Below, piece by piece: positions 7,994 to 14,998 of a stretch of DNA of 14,998 nt (position 1 is the stretch's first letter; every line of letters begins with the position of its first letter). A model generated the notes under the pieces. The model was not told where the DNA came from. It searched no databases and saw only the letters and a program-made list of their open reading frames with translations. Origin of the DNA: JABDKJ01 sp039028335 (lineage in GTDB: Bacteria > Bacteroidota > Bacteroidia > Flavobacteriales_D > JABDKJ01); assembly GCA_039028335.1 (NCBI GenBank), contig JBCCIF010000074.1, positions 1 to 14,998 of the forward strand, in the 5' to 3' direction. The translations under genes and the position numbers were made by a program.

Positions 7994-8841
7994 AAGTTAA
8001 CTTTGGTCTCTCTTACGCGTTTAAAACGACCTTTGTCTTTATTATCCAAACAATAATTTTGGTAAACATTGATAGAATCAGAATCTCCTAATCCTGCTGC
8101 CAACTTGTAATCGGCACATGCTCCTTGTCTATCTTTTAAATAATATTTTGCTTCACCTCGAAAAAAGTAATATTCTCCGCTGGTGTTGTATTCTGTTTCA
8201 ACCTTTTCGAATTCCATTAATGCAGATTCAAAATTTTCGAGGTCAAAATAAATCATTCCAGCGTAATAGGTAGCCTCTTCAATATCTGGATTTATACGCT
8301 GCACTATTTCATAATCACTCAATGCCTGATTCCATTTCTTTAATTCGGCATAAGCCGCAGCTCGCATAAAATGCGCTTCGTAATATTCTCTTTTGTTTTG
8401 AATGGCATTATCAAAGGATTGAATGGCCTGCTTGAGCTTATGATAGTCAAAATTCCATAATCCCTTATAATAGTATGCTTCAGCATTTTTCGGATCAACT
8501 TTAATCGCCTTATTCAAATCTTTCAATGCCGCTTCGTAATTATCAATACCCATAAAAGCTGCACCTCGATGAACATATAATTCTGAATTGCCCTTATCAA
8601 AGGATTCTGCCAGATTATAATTTTCAATTGCCTGCTCGAACTCCTCTACTTTATGATGACAATCTCCTTTTAATTTATAAATCTTATACGAACCTGGATC
8701 AAAAATTAAATCGTCCATTTTCTTTATCACCTTTTCGTATTCACCTTCTTCATACATTGCAAAAAAGTCATCAATTGCTTCTTGTGCAAAGCTAGAACTA
8801 GCCAATAAAATGAAGAATGAAAAAACACTGAACACTTTCAT
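7990..8841 (-). CDS. Exported tetratricopeptide-repeat protein
   Basis: A 283-residue protein when started at ATG 8841. This start gives a clean signal peptide, MKVFSVFSFFILLASSSFA, with cleavage before QEA. A longer frame reaches ATG 8871 or TTG 8877 but would put SKSR and other polar residues ahead of the signal. Residues about 53-255 contain roughly six TPR units of 34 residues, for example AYYYKGLWNFDYHKLKQAIQ and YYFFRGEAKYYLKDRQGACA. The ending GEAKYYLKDRQGACADYKLAAGLGD is common in Bacteroidota periplasmic or surface TPR proteins. TPRs mediate protein-protein contacts; no partner can be named. It precedes the acetyltransferase with a GTGA overlap, so both probably share one transcript. 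It is divergent from surE, with 95 bp between the chosen starts. Confidence 0.88.
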   Translation of the reverse strand: MKVFSVFSFFILLASSSFAQEAIDDFFAMYEEGEYEKVIKKMDDLIFDPGSYKIYKLKGDCHHKVEEFEQAIENYNLAESFDKGNSELYVHRGAAFMGIDNYEAALKDLNKAIKVDPKNAEAYYYKGLWNFDYHKLKQAIQSFDNAIQNKREYYEAHFMRAAAYAELKKWNQALSDYEIVQRINPDIEEATYYAGMIYFDLENFESALMEFEKVETEYNTSGEYYFFRGEAKYYLKDRQGACADYKLAAGLGDSDSINVYQNYCLDNKDKGRFKRVRETKVNL

Positions 8842-8917
8842 ACATCTCGATTTAGAATTAAAAACGATCATTTTCAAAGTTTTGTACTCGAGATTAACAA
8901 TTTATGTTCCATAATTT

Positions 8918-8925
8918 TAGTTTTG
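8918..8925 (+). promoter_or_regulatory. Candidate Bacteroidota -7 box upstream of surE
   Basis: TAGTTTTG matches the Bacteroidota -7 consensus TAnnTTTG exactly and ends 11 bases before ATG 8937. No good TTG or TTTG -33 element stands at the usual distance, so it is a candidate only. If used, transcription would begin around 8930, which excludes the upstream frame start at 8904 and supports ATG 8937. Confidence 0.4.
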
Positions 8926-8936
8926 TTGAAAATGAT

Positions 8937-9704
8937 ATGAACAAGAAACCTCTCATCCTAGTGACCAATGATGACAGCATTTATTCCAAGGGAATAGAGA
9001 GTTTGATTGAGGTTGCACAGAACTTTGGCGAGGTGATTGTAGTTGCTCCTGATAAGCCTCAAAGTGGCATGGGACATGCAATCACTATTAATGAGCCACT
9101 CAGGATTCAAGAATACAGAAAATTTGGAAGCATTGAGGCCTATACCTGTACTGGGACACCCGTAGATTGTGTCAAAATGGGTATTTATGGCATTTTAAGC
9201 CGCAAGCCTGACCTTTTACTCTCTGGAATTAATCACGGTGCCAATCATTCAATAAATGTCATTTATTCTGGGACCATGTCTGCCGCTGTGGAAGGAGCAG
9301 TAGAAAAAGTGCCTTCAATAGGTTTTTCTCTTTTAGAGTATGGACCAGATGCCGACTTTGACGCTTCCAAAGAGATTGCATCAAAAATCATAGAAGAGCA
9401 ATTTCAAAACGGAATGCGTCCCGGAATTTGTTTAAATGTAAATATTCCAAAAGGGAAAAGCAATGAGATTAAAGGCATCCGTATTTGCCGTCAGGGCTTA
9501 GGTCAATGGCAAGATGACTTTGAGAAAAGAGAAGATACTTTTCGAAGGCCTTACTATTGGCTAGCCGGTTCTTTCAAAAATCTGGATAAGGGAGAAGACA
9601 CCGATTCTTGGGCATTAGAAAATAATTATGTTTCTGTTGTTCCTACACAGTTTGACATGACCGCACATAATGAAATATCCGAACTTAATAATTGGAATTT
9701 ATGA
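8937..9704 (+). CDS. surE: 5'/3'-nucleotidase SurE
   Basis: A nucleoside 5'/3'-monophosphate phosphohydrolase, metal-dependent and cytoplasmic. From ATG 8937 it is 255 residues, the usual length. Metal ligands of the family are visible: D12-D13 in ILVTNDDSIYSKGI, S43 in APDKPQSGMGHAIT, and N99 in LLLSGINHGANHSINVIYSG. CTGTPVDCVKMG (71-82) is also characteristic. The frame extends upstream to ATG 8904, but the conserved protein begins with a few residues before LILVTNDD, and a -7 box sits between the two starts, so 8937 is chosen. Its stop overlaps the next gene's ATG (ATGA, 9701-9704), followed by lpxB, so it heads a coupled cluster. Confidence 0.95.
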   Translation: MNKKPLILVTNDDSIYSKGIESLIEVAQNFGEVIVVAPDKPQSGMGHAITINEPLRIQEYRKFGSIEAYTCTGTPVDCVKMGIYGILSRKPDLLLSGINHGANHSINVIYSGTMSAAVEGAVEKVPSIGFSLLEYGPDADFDASKEIASKIIEEQFQNGMRPGICLNVNIPKGKSNEIKGIRICRQGLGQWQDDFEKREDTFRRPYYWLAGSFKNLDKGEDTDSWALENNYVSVVPTQFDMTAHNEISELNNWNL

Positions 9705-10021
9705 AGTTCAATTTTCATTTTATGTGGGGAATACTAATTGGACTTTGTGCAGTTATTTTGGGGGCTTTTTGCTGTTGGATTTTTGTCAACGCACTTCTCT
9801 ACTTTAATGCCAGTTCAAATGACCTCGTCAACTTTAAAACCTTTATTGAAAATGTAATACGAGGAGGTGGTGGCAATCATCGCCTTTTTTTCGTTACCAT
9901 AGCCATTGCTTTTAGCGCATTGCCCTTCTTTTATTGTATGCGTAAAGGCTTCTATAATACGGCTAAAGGAATTCTATTTATGGCCATTTTAGGCGTTATA
10001 TCTTCGCTTTTTCTGTTTTGA
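9701..10021 (+). CDS. Small three-helix inner-membrane protein of unknown function
   Basis: I do not recognise a named family. The protein is 106 residues from ATG 9701, which overlaps the surE stop as ATGA; an in-frame TTG at 9692 is possible but less likely. Three hydrophobic segments are visible: about 9-35 (ILIGLCAVILGAFCCWIFVN), 62-80 (LFFVTIAIAFSALPFFYCM) and 88-106 (the C-terminus, ending SSLFLF). The first loop (36-61) holds a GGGGNHR stretch, and the second is short and basic (RKGFYNTAKG). It ends in TGA at 10019-10021, overlapping the lpxB start codon. Being translated between surE and lpxB suggests a role near lipid A synthesis or the inner membrane, but this rests on position alone. 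The coupled overlaps and clean membrane topology argue that it is a real gene. Confidence 0.85.
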   Translation: MKFNFHFMWGILIGLCAVILGAFCCWIFVNALLYFNASSNDLVNFKTFIENVIRGGGGNHRLFFVTIAIAFSALPFFYCMRKGFYNTAKGILFMAILGVISSLFLF

Positions 10022-11109
10022 ATAAATTGTTTGTCATAGCTGGAGAGGCTTCCGGAGATATGCATGGCGCTAATCTCATACACGAGTTTAAAAAATTGAA
10101 TAAAGAATGTTCAATTCAATGCTGGGGAGGAGATAAAATGAAGCATGAGGGTGCAGTTCTCAAAAAGCACTATCGAGAATTGGCATTCATGGGCTTCATA
10201 GAAGTACTCTTGAACATTAAAACTATTCTCAGGAACATCAAACTTTGCAAAAAGCAAATCTCTGATTTTCATCCCGATGCCCTAATCTTGATCGATTATC
10301 CTGGGTTCAATATGCGCATTGCTAAATGGGCAAAGGCCAAAGGAATGCGTGTTTATTATTATATCAGTCCACAGGTTTGGGCATGGAAGAAAAACCGTGT
10401 TTTTAAGTTGAAGAAAACGGTAGATCGCTTATATACCATACTTCCTTTTGAAAAATCGTTTTATGCAAAATTTGGAATGGAAGTCGATTACGTAGGGCAT
10501 CCACTTCTAGATGAGATTCAAAAAAATGAATTTGATCATATCCAGGCAGACAAAAACATTATTGCACTTTTACCTGGAAGCAGGAAACAAGAGGTTGCCA
10601 AAATGCTCCCCTTAATGCTAGATGCTATTAAGGACAAGATTGATTATGAAGTCATGATAGCCATGGCCCCTTCATTGGATATAGAATTTTACGATTCAAT
10701 AGTCCAAAAACGAAATGTGAAATTTGTACGAAATCAGACCTATTCTCTCTTGAAAAGCGCAAAGATCGCATTGGTAACTTCTGGCACAGCAACCCTAGAA
10801 ACAGCTTTGTTCGAGGTCCCACAAGTGGTTTGCTATAAGGGTAATTATCTTTCCTACCTTATTGCCAAAAACCTAATTGACTTAAAATTTATCTCTTTAG
10901 TTAACCTGATTATGGACGAAGCTGTTGTCACCGAATTGATTCAAAAAGACTGCACTTCTGAGAATATTTTGAGGGAATTCGAGTTATTAGAAAAAACTGA
11001 AAACTATCATCGGCAGAAAGAATTATACGGGCGCCTTAAGGAAATTTTAGGTAGTCAAGGTGCATCTAAACTTACTGCTGAATTGATGTTAAAAAGTATG
11101 AATTCCTAA
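10018..11109 (+). CDS. lpxB: Lipid-A-disaccharide synthase
   Basis: A family GT19 enzyme that condenses UDP-2,3-diacylglucosamine with lipid X to make the lipid A disaccharide, at the cytoplasmic face of the inner membrane. It is 363 residues, close to usual. Family motifs run in order: VIAGEASGDMHGANLI (6-21), FMGFIEVL (57-64), IDYPGFNMRIA (92-102), YYISPQVWAWKKNRV (114-128), the VGHPLLDEI acceptor/active-site region (159-167), LLPGSRKQEV (184-193) and the UDP-sugar site SGTATLETALFEVPQVVCYK (255-274). The start is TTG 10018, overlapping the previous stop as TTGA. An in-frame stop at 9964 and no ATG between make this the only sensible start. The first ATG (residue 15) would remove half of the GEASGD motif. 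A SpoIID-domain gene follows after 37 bp. Confidence 0.96.
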   Translation: MNKLFVIAGEASGDMHGANLIHEFKKLNKECSIQCWGGDKMKHEGAVLKKHYRELAFMGFIEVLLNIKTILRNIKLCKKQISDFHPDALILIDYPGFNMRIAKWAKAKGMRVYYYISPQVWAWKKNRVFKLKKTVDRLYTILPFEKSFYAKFGMEVDYVGHPLLDEIQKNEFDHIQADKNIIALLPGSRKQEVAKMLPLMLDAIKDKIDYEVMIAMAPSLDIEFYDSIVQKRNVKFVRNQTYSLLKSAKIALVTSGTATLETALFEVPQVVCYKGNYLSYLIAKNLIDLKFISLVNLIMDEAVVTELIQKDCTSENILREFELLEKTENYHRQKELYGRLKEILGSQGASKLTAELMLKSMNS

Positions 11110-11133
11110 AGTATCTTGAAATAGCTATCCACC

Positions 11134-11141
11134 TATTTTTG
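11134..11141 (+). promoter_or_regulatory. Candidate -7 box directly before the SpoIID-domain gene
   Basis: TATTTTTG is an exact TAnnTTTG match, ending five bases before the chosen TTG start at 11147. A TTG lies at 11116-11118, 15 bases upstream of the box, slightly closer than usual. If active, its transcript would have almost no leader. The T-rich match could also be chance, as the gene may simply be read from upstream of lpxB. Confidence 0.35.
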
Positions 11142-11146
11142 ATCTG

Positions 11147-12277
11147 TTGAGGAGAATTCTATTCTATATCCTGCTTTTTGTCTGTACCGAAGGATTGGCT
11201 GAGGAAATCAGAGTTTCTCTATTCAACACCCATCATCTCGAAAAGGTAGAATTCAAGGCGAGACATTCCGCACACTTTGCCAATCATAAAACCATTTCTT
11301 TTCCAGAGAATCATTGGAAAAAAATTAAGGTTTTTAATGGCGGGATCTATATAGAAGGAACAAACTTTGGAAAGAAAGTGCTGATTTCTTCTGATCACTG
11401 GCAGAGTAATTTTTCTTTGCGATCAACGGGAAATCAAATTTTAGAGTCCGTTTATGAGGGTAAGCTCGAGATTTCTGTTAAAAATGGGAATTTGAGCTTG
11501 ATCAATATAATAGAGTTGGAGGATTATCTTACCGGAGTTGTGGAATCCGAGTCGGGAAAAGACCAAAATTTGGAATATTACAAGACACAGGCCATAATTT
11601 CTCGTACATGGACATTAAGCAATTTAGAAAAGCACAGTCAAGAAGGATTTCACCTTTGTGACCAGGTCCATTGTCAAGCTTATAAAGGCATGGCGCGATT
11701 CAATCCTGAAATCGATCAAGCAGTCGAAGAAACGGAGTCTGTGGTTATTGTAGATTCTCAAATCAACCTTATCCATGCGACTTATCATTCGAATTGCGGA
11801 GGACAAACAGTAAACTCCGAAGAAGTATGGTCCAAAAAAGTTAGTTATTTAAGAAGTGTCAAAGACACTTTCTGCATTCATTCAAAACATGCACAATGGC
11901 AAAAAAGCTTTGGCATTAAGAAATTTGAGAAAATTTTCAAAGAAAAATACAACTTGAATGCTGAAGAAATTGAGACCATCAAAGAAATTCATCCTAAAGA
12001 GCGTTTAAGTATTCTAGAAGTAAATGGGAAGCAACTTTTGACCAAGGAAATTCGAAAAGACTTAAAGTTAAACTCGAATTTCTTTAAAATCAGTTCAGAC
12101 AATCGCGAATCGATTTTTGTTGGAAGAGGATTTGGCCATGGAGTAGGTCTATGTCAAGAAGGCGCTATGGTAATGTCAAAAAAGGGCTATTCCTATTTTG
12201 ATATTCTTCACCATTATTATTCGAACATACATCTGGTACATCGTTCATATATCGCATTTTTCAAGGAAGAGGACTGA
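11147..12277 (+). CDS. Exported SpoIID/LytB-domain protein
   Basis: A 376-residue protein with a signal peptide (MRILFYILL-like core RRILFYILLFVCTEGLA, cleavage before EEI). The SpoIID/LytB domain covers about 105-365. Seen here are INIIELEDYLTGVVESESGK (119-138), in which E135 aligns with the catalytic glutamate of SpoIID lytic transglycosylases; YKTQAIISRTW (145-155); a Cys/His cluster HLCDQVHCQAYKG (169-181) resembling the zinc-site region of clostridial SpoIID; TYHSNCGGQTVNSEEVW (212-228); and the C-terminal GRGFGHGVGLCQEGAMVM (326-343). The family acts on peptidoglycan stripped of stem peptides, so a periplasmic glycan-cleaving role is inferred; sporulation is not implied. The start is TTG 11147: no ATG is available, a stop lies in frame at 11117, and only this region gives a signal peptide. 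It follows lpxB by 37 bp and is closed by a strong hairpin. Confidence 0.9.
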   Translation: MRRILFYILLFVCTEGLAEEIRVSLFNTHHLEKVEFKARHSAHFANHKTISFPENHWKKIKVFNGGIYIEGTNFGKKVLISSDHWQSNFSLRSTGNQILESVYEGKLEISVKNGNLSLINIIELEDYLTGVVESESGKDQNLEYYKTQAIISRTWTLSNLEKHSQEGFHLCDQVHCQAYKGMARFNPEIDQAVEETESVVIVDSQINLIHATYHSNCGGQTVNSEEVWSKKVSYLRSVKDTFCIHSKHAQWQKSFGIKKFEKIFKEKYNLNAEEIETIKEIHPKERLSILEVNGKQLLTKEIRKDLKLNSNFFKISSDNRESIFVGRGFGHGVGLCQEGAMVMSKKGYSYFDILHHYYSNIHLVHRSYIAFFKEED

Positions 12278-12288
12278 CAGAAAACCAA

Positions 12289-12311
12289 AAAACCCTCCAA
12301 AAGAGGGTTTT
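12289..12311 (+). terminator. Strong intrinsic terminator after the SpoIID-domain gene
   Basis: AAAACCCTC (12289-12297) pairs perfectly with GAGGGTTTT (12303-12311) around a five-base CAAAA loop. It begins 11 bases after the stop at 12277. The plus-strand tail is the four T that end the stem. Read from the other strand the tail is a longer run of six T, so it may work in both directions. Confidence 0.8.
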
Positions 12312-12749
12312 CAGGGCTATGAAACAGAATAACGTAAGAGATCATCGTATTGATCTCAAGAATTTTAATCTTTTTAAGAAATGTTTTCAGTAAATTAATA
12401 CTAAATAGAAACAGGGTAAAGGCAGTAACACCTTTGGATACATTTCAGTTTGGTTAGACCAAAATTCTCGATACTAAAATAGAAAAAATAAAAATGCGAT
12501 GCCAGCACTAGAGAGTTTTTATTTCACGCTTTAGTTAATAAGTTTTAAACACCTGTTTTTCAAGATGTTAAACCCTTCATCTTTCTTAGATGAAGTGGGC
12601 TTTTAATTCTATACAAGCCATAATTTCATCTATTAACTCAATTTTAAATGCAAAGATGAACCAAGGTTTTTTAAAAATCGTGTAATGCACAAGCAGACAA
12701 AATCCATTTTGAATTTTATTCCGTACTTTTCGCCATCAATTGTTAACCT
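12312..12749. other. Non-coding spacer between the lpxB cluster and the dipeptidyl peptidase gene
   Basis: No credible coding frame was found on either strand; the longest ATG frame noticed is 24 codons (12319-12393). The stretch is very AT-rich. It holds two small inverted repeats, AAAGG/CCTTT (12418-12422 with 12431-12435) and TTTGGT/ACCAAA (12449-12454 with 12458-12463). A larger terminator-like hairpin at 12573-12599 is listed separately. The last 150 bases presumably contain the peptidase promoter. TACTTTTC at 12724-12731, one mismatch from TAnnTTTG and 18 bases before the ATG, is the best -7 candidate, without a well-placed -33 element. Confidence 0.6.
12573..12604 (+). terminator. Second terminator-like hairpin in the spacer
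   Basis: CCCTTCATCT (12573-12582) pairs with AGATGAA (12588-12594) and, after a two-base GT bulge, GGG (12597-12599), around a TTCTT loop. C and then TTTT follow at 12600-12604. The form and T tail fit an intrinsic terminator read on the plus strand. No protein gene lies between it and the terminator at 12289, so it either backs up the first one or ends a short RNA. Confidence 0.5.
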
Positions 12750-14939
12750 ATGAGGATTCTTCTTTTTTACCTTTTCATCTGTTTTTCTGTTCACTTTTAT
12801 GCTCAAGAAGAGCTAACAAATGAATTAATTTGGTACAGCGGAGAGTTTAGAATGGGTTATGTAAGTGGTTTAGAATCCATGAATGATGGATTGCACTATA
12901 CCCAATTGGATTTTGATAGAAGAAGCGGTGCTGTTCAAATTAACAAATACGCTTACAAATCTGGAGAAAAAGTAGCTACCTTATTTGATTCTTCTGAAAT
13001 GGAACCAAAGATTAATGTAGATGCATACGAGTTCAGTGCAGATGAAAGCCAATTACTGTTGGCAACAGATCAAGAAAGCATTTATCGTCATTCTTCTAAA
13101 GCAAACTACTACGTTTATAATATCTCGAATAAATCTTTAAAACCCATTACCGATTTTTCTTTGGGCAAACAACGGCTTGCGGATTTCTCACCAAAAGGCA
13201 ATAAAGTTGCCTTTGTTCGAGCTAACAATTTATATTATACCGATTTTGTTCGAAGAGGCGATATACAAATAAGTTCTGACGGCAAGACGAATGAAATCAT
13301 TAATGGTGCAACGGATTGGGTAAATGAAGAAGAATTTGGATTTGACAAAGGATTTGAATGGTCTCCTGATGGAAAGCACATTGCTTATTACAAATTTGAT
13401 GAAAGCAGTGTGAAAGAATTCCAAATGGCCATGTACGGAGATCTCTATCCCGATCAATATACCTTCAAGTATCCCAAAGCAGGAGAAGAAAACGCCACGA
13501 ATGAAGTGTGGATTTATAATCTTGAAAAAGGAGAAAGTGTTTTAGCAGATTGTTCCACTGGCACTGAATATTACATTCCGAGAATAAAATGGATGAATAA
13601 GGCGACAGAGCTATGTGTGATGCGAATGAACAGACATCAAAATCACCTAGAGTTTCTGCGATTCAATACTGATCAAGCCCAGAGAGGAAGTATCCGCCCT
13701 CAGGTAATCTTTGAAGAAAAGCATCCTCACTATATTGAGATTAATGATAACCTGATCTTTTTAGAAGATAATTCATGTTTCTTGTGGAATAGCGATAGAG
13801 ATGGATACAATCATATCTACCAGTTTGATATGCAGGGAAATGCCAAAAAACAAATTACATCAGGATCATGGGATGTCATCGATTTCATTGGATACGATGA
13901 AAAACGAAAAAAAATATATTACACTTCCGCAGAAAATGGCCCCGAAGAAAAACAGGTATATTCTGTAGGCCTCAATGGAAAGGGGAAAAAGAAACTTTCT
14001 GCAAAGGCAGGACAAAACGATGCCAACTTTTCGAGCTCCTATCAATATTACATCAATTATCACTCTGACGCCAATACTCCATATTTCATAAGTCTGCATA
14101 ATTCGAGTGGAAAGTTGATTCGTGTATTGGAAGATAATGAAGGCTTGAAAGAAACGATTTCGAAATACGATTTTCAAACAAAAGAATTCTTCGAATTCAA
14201 CACTTCAGAGAATGTCAATCTTAAAGGTTGGATGATTAAACCACCTAATTTTGATGCTTCCAAAAAATATCCTGTATTTCTGACTATTTATGGCGGGCCT
14301 GGCCATAACACTGTGAGCAACGGATGGGGAGGCAGAAATTTGTACTGGCATCAGATGATTGCTCAGAAAGGGTATATCGTTGTTTCTGTTGACAACAGAG
14401 GAACATTATATCGCGGCAGAGACTTTAAGAATTCGACCTACTTGCAACTGGGTAAATTGGAAACGCTTGATCAAATTGAAACGGCCAAATATTTAGCTTC
14501 TCTCCCCTATGTAGATGGTGAACGAATTGGAGTTCAAGGCTGGTCTTATGGTGGATTCATGGCTTCGCATTTAATAACTCAGGGCGCAGATCATTTCAAA
14601 ATGGGCATAGCTGTGGCTCCTGTGACGAATTGGAAATATTACGATACCATTTACACCGAACGTTTTATGCGCACCCCTCAAGAAAATGATGCGGGATACG
14701 AAGACAATTCTCCTATTAACCATGTGGACAAGCTAGAAGGAGCATTTTTGCTCGTCCATGGATCGGCTGATGACAATGTGCACTATCAAAACACGATGGA
14801 AATGATAAATGCCCTTGTTGCAGCGAATAAAGAATTTGACCTATTTATATATCCAGATAGAAATCACGGTATATACGGGGGAACCACACGCCTTCATTTA
14901 TTCAATAAAATGACAAATTTTATTCTAGAAAATCTATAA
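12750..14939 (+). CDS. Secreted dipeptidyl peptidase IV (S9B prolyl peptidase)
   Basis: Removes X-Pro or X-Ala dipeptides from peptide N-termini, in the periplasm or outside the cell. It is 729 residues, full length for bacterial DPP IV. The signal peptide is MRILLFYLFICFSVHFYA, with cleavage before QEE. Residues about 30-480 are the propeller domain, including TDWVNEEEFGFDKGFEWSPD (188-207), whose E193-E195 carry the double glutamate that binds the substrate amino terminus. The alpha/beta hydrolase domain follows. The catalytic triad is S599 in GWSYGGFMAS, D674 in HGSADDNVHYQ and H706 in YPDRNHGIYGG. The oxyanion-side segment YGGPGHNTV (514-522) is also present. No T9SS C-terminal sorting domain is seen; the protein ends just after the hydrolase domain. 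It stands alone after a 438 bp spacer and so probably has its own promoter. Confidence 0.95.
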   Translation: MRILLFYLFICFSVHFYAQEELTNELIWYSGEFRMGYVSGLESMNDGLHYTQLDFDRRSGAVQINKYAYKSGEKVATLFDSSEMEPKINVDAYEFSADESQLLLATDQESIYRHSSKANYYVYNISNKSLKPITDFSLGKQRLADFSPKGNKVAFVRANNLYYTDFVRRGDIQISSDGKTNEIINGATDWVNEEEFGFDKGFEWSPDGKHIAYYKFDESSVKEFQMAMYGDLYPDQYTFKYPKAGEENATNEVWIYNLEKGESVLADCSTGTEYYIPRIKWMNKATELCVMRMNRHQNHLEFLRFNTDQAQRGSIRPQVIFEEKHPHYIEINDNLIFLEDNSCFLWNSDRDGYNHIYQFDMQGNAKKQITSGSWDVIDFIGYDEKRKKIYYTSAENGPEEKQVYSVGLNGKGKKKLSAKAGQNDANFSSSYQYYINYHSDANTPYFISLHNSSGKLIRVLEDNEGLKETISKYDFQTKEFFEFNTSENVNLKGWMIKPPNFDASKKYPVFLTIYGGPGHNTVSNGWGGRNLYWHQMIAQKGYIVVSVDNRGTLYRGRDFKNSTYLQLGKLETLDQIETAKYLASLPYVDGERIGVQGWSYGGFMASHLITQGADHFKMGIAVAPVTNWKYYDTIYTERFMRTPQENDAGYEDNSPINHVDKLEGAFLLVHGSADDNVHYQNTMEMINALVAANKEFDLFIYPDRNHGIYGGTTRLHLFNKMTNFILENL

Positions 14940-14975
14940 AGATTAATTTCTATTTTTAACCTAAATTCAAGATGA

Positions 14976-14998
14976 ATGGAACACGATGATTACTTAGA
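14976..14998 (+). CDS. Possible start of a further gene, cut by window edge
   Basis: ATG at 14976 opens a frame reading MEHDDYL before the window ends, 36 bases after the peptidase stop. A nearby ATG at 14972 in another frame stops after five codons. Seven residues are too few to name a family or to be sure that this is a gene. Confidence 0.25.

Noticed and set aside
8842..8877. Upstream extension of the TPR protein to TTG 8877 or ATG 8871
   Set aside because: It would place polar residues before an otherwise perfect signal peptide that starts at ATG 8841.
8904..8936. Upstream ATG extending SurE by 11 residues
   Set aside because: The added residues lie before the conserved N-terminus and include a -7 box; ATG 8937 gives the normal family length.
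11147..12277. SpoIID domain taken as evidence of a spore-forming organism
   Set aside because: The SpoIID/LytB domain is widespread in non-sporulating bacteria; every other gene points to Bacteroidota.
12319..12393. 24-codon frame MKQNNVRDHR... after the first terminator
   Set aside because: It is too short, with no start signal, no hydrophobic or conserved pattern, and it begins just after a terminator.
13866..14177. Minus-strand frame of 103 codons inside the dipeptidyl peptidase gene
   Set aside because: It is fully antisense to a conserved S9 peptidase and has no recognisable features of its own.
1..14998. Search for CRISPR, tRNA/rRNA, insertion sequence, phage, toxin-antitoxin or defence signatures
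   Set aside because: I saw no spaced direct repeats, transposase motifs, terminal inverted repeats or cloverleaf structures, and every long frame is accounted for by metabolic or envelope genes.

Overview
This 15 kb window looks like ordinary chromosome from a member of the Bacteroidota, most likely a marine or environmental Flavobacteriia-type organism. The DNA is AT-rich. Genes rarely show Shine-Dalgarno sequences, and -7 boxes of the TAnnTTTG type appear upstream of some starts. The protein families are typical of the phylum: a TPR/PD40/OmpA protein resembling PorE, an AsmA protein with a long charged tail, a flavobacterial-style imidazolonepropionase, a surE-lpxB cluster and a secreted S9 dipeptidyl peptidase. 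I see no mobile element, tRNA, rRNA, CRISPR array, phage gene or defence system.

Layout. Positions 1-4656 (minus strand) hold a two-gene unit: a 930-residue AsmA-like protein anchored in the inner membrane, followed after 6 bp by a PorE/OmpA-like envelope protein that runs off the left edge. Positions 4805-6250 (minus) encode a DAACS-type acidic amino acid/dicarboxylate symporter. It is divergent, across only 46 bp, from hutI (6297-7562, plus), the third enzyme of histidine degradation. HutI converges with a GNAT acetyltransferase (7559-7993, minus), the two stop codons overlapping. The acetyltransferase is translationally coupled, through a GTGA overlap, to an upstream exported TPR protein (7990-8841, minus).

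Positions 8937-12277 (plus) are a compact cluster: surE, a 106-residue three-helix membrane protein of unknown function, lpxB (lipid A disaccharide synthase) and an exported SpoIID/LytB-domain protein. The first three are joined by ATGA and TTGA overlaps. A strong hairpin closes this cluster. A 472 bp non-coding spacer with a second terminator-like hairpin follows, then a complete secreted dipeptidyl peptidase IV (12750-14939). A possible start of another gene lies at the right edge.

How the genes work together. Most products concern the cell envelope: lipid A synthesis (lpxB), probable lipid or outer-membrane homeostasis (AsmA), peptidoglycan attachment (OmpA domain) and glycan processing (SpoIID). 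A second theme is peptide and amino acid use: a dipeptidyl peptidase, a histidine-degradation enzyme and an acidic amino acid transporter. I did not find a clearly novel system. The points most worth a second look are the unknown membrane protein coupled to surE and lpxB, the coiled-coil-tailed AsmA/OmpA pair, the run of non-ATG starts, and the hairpin-bounded spacer at 12278-12749.
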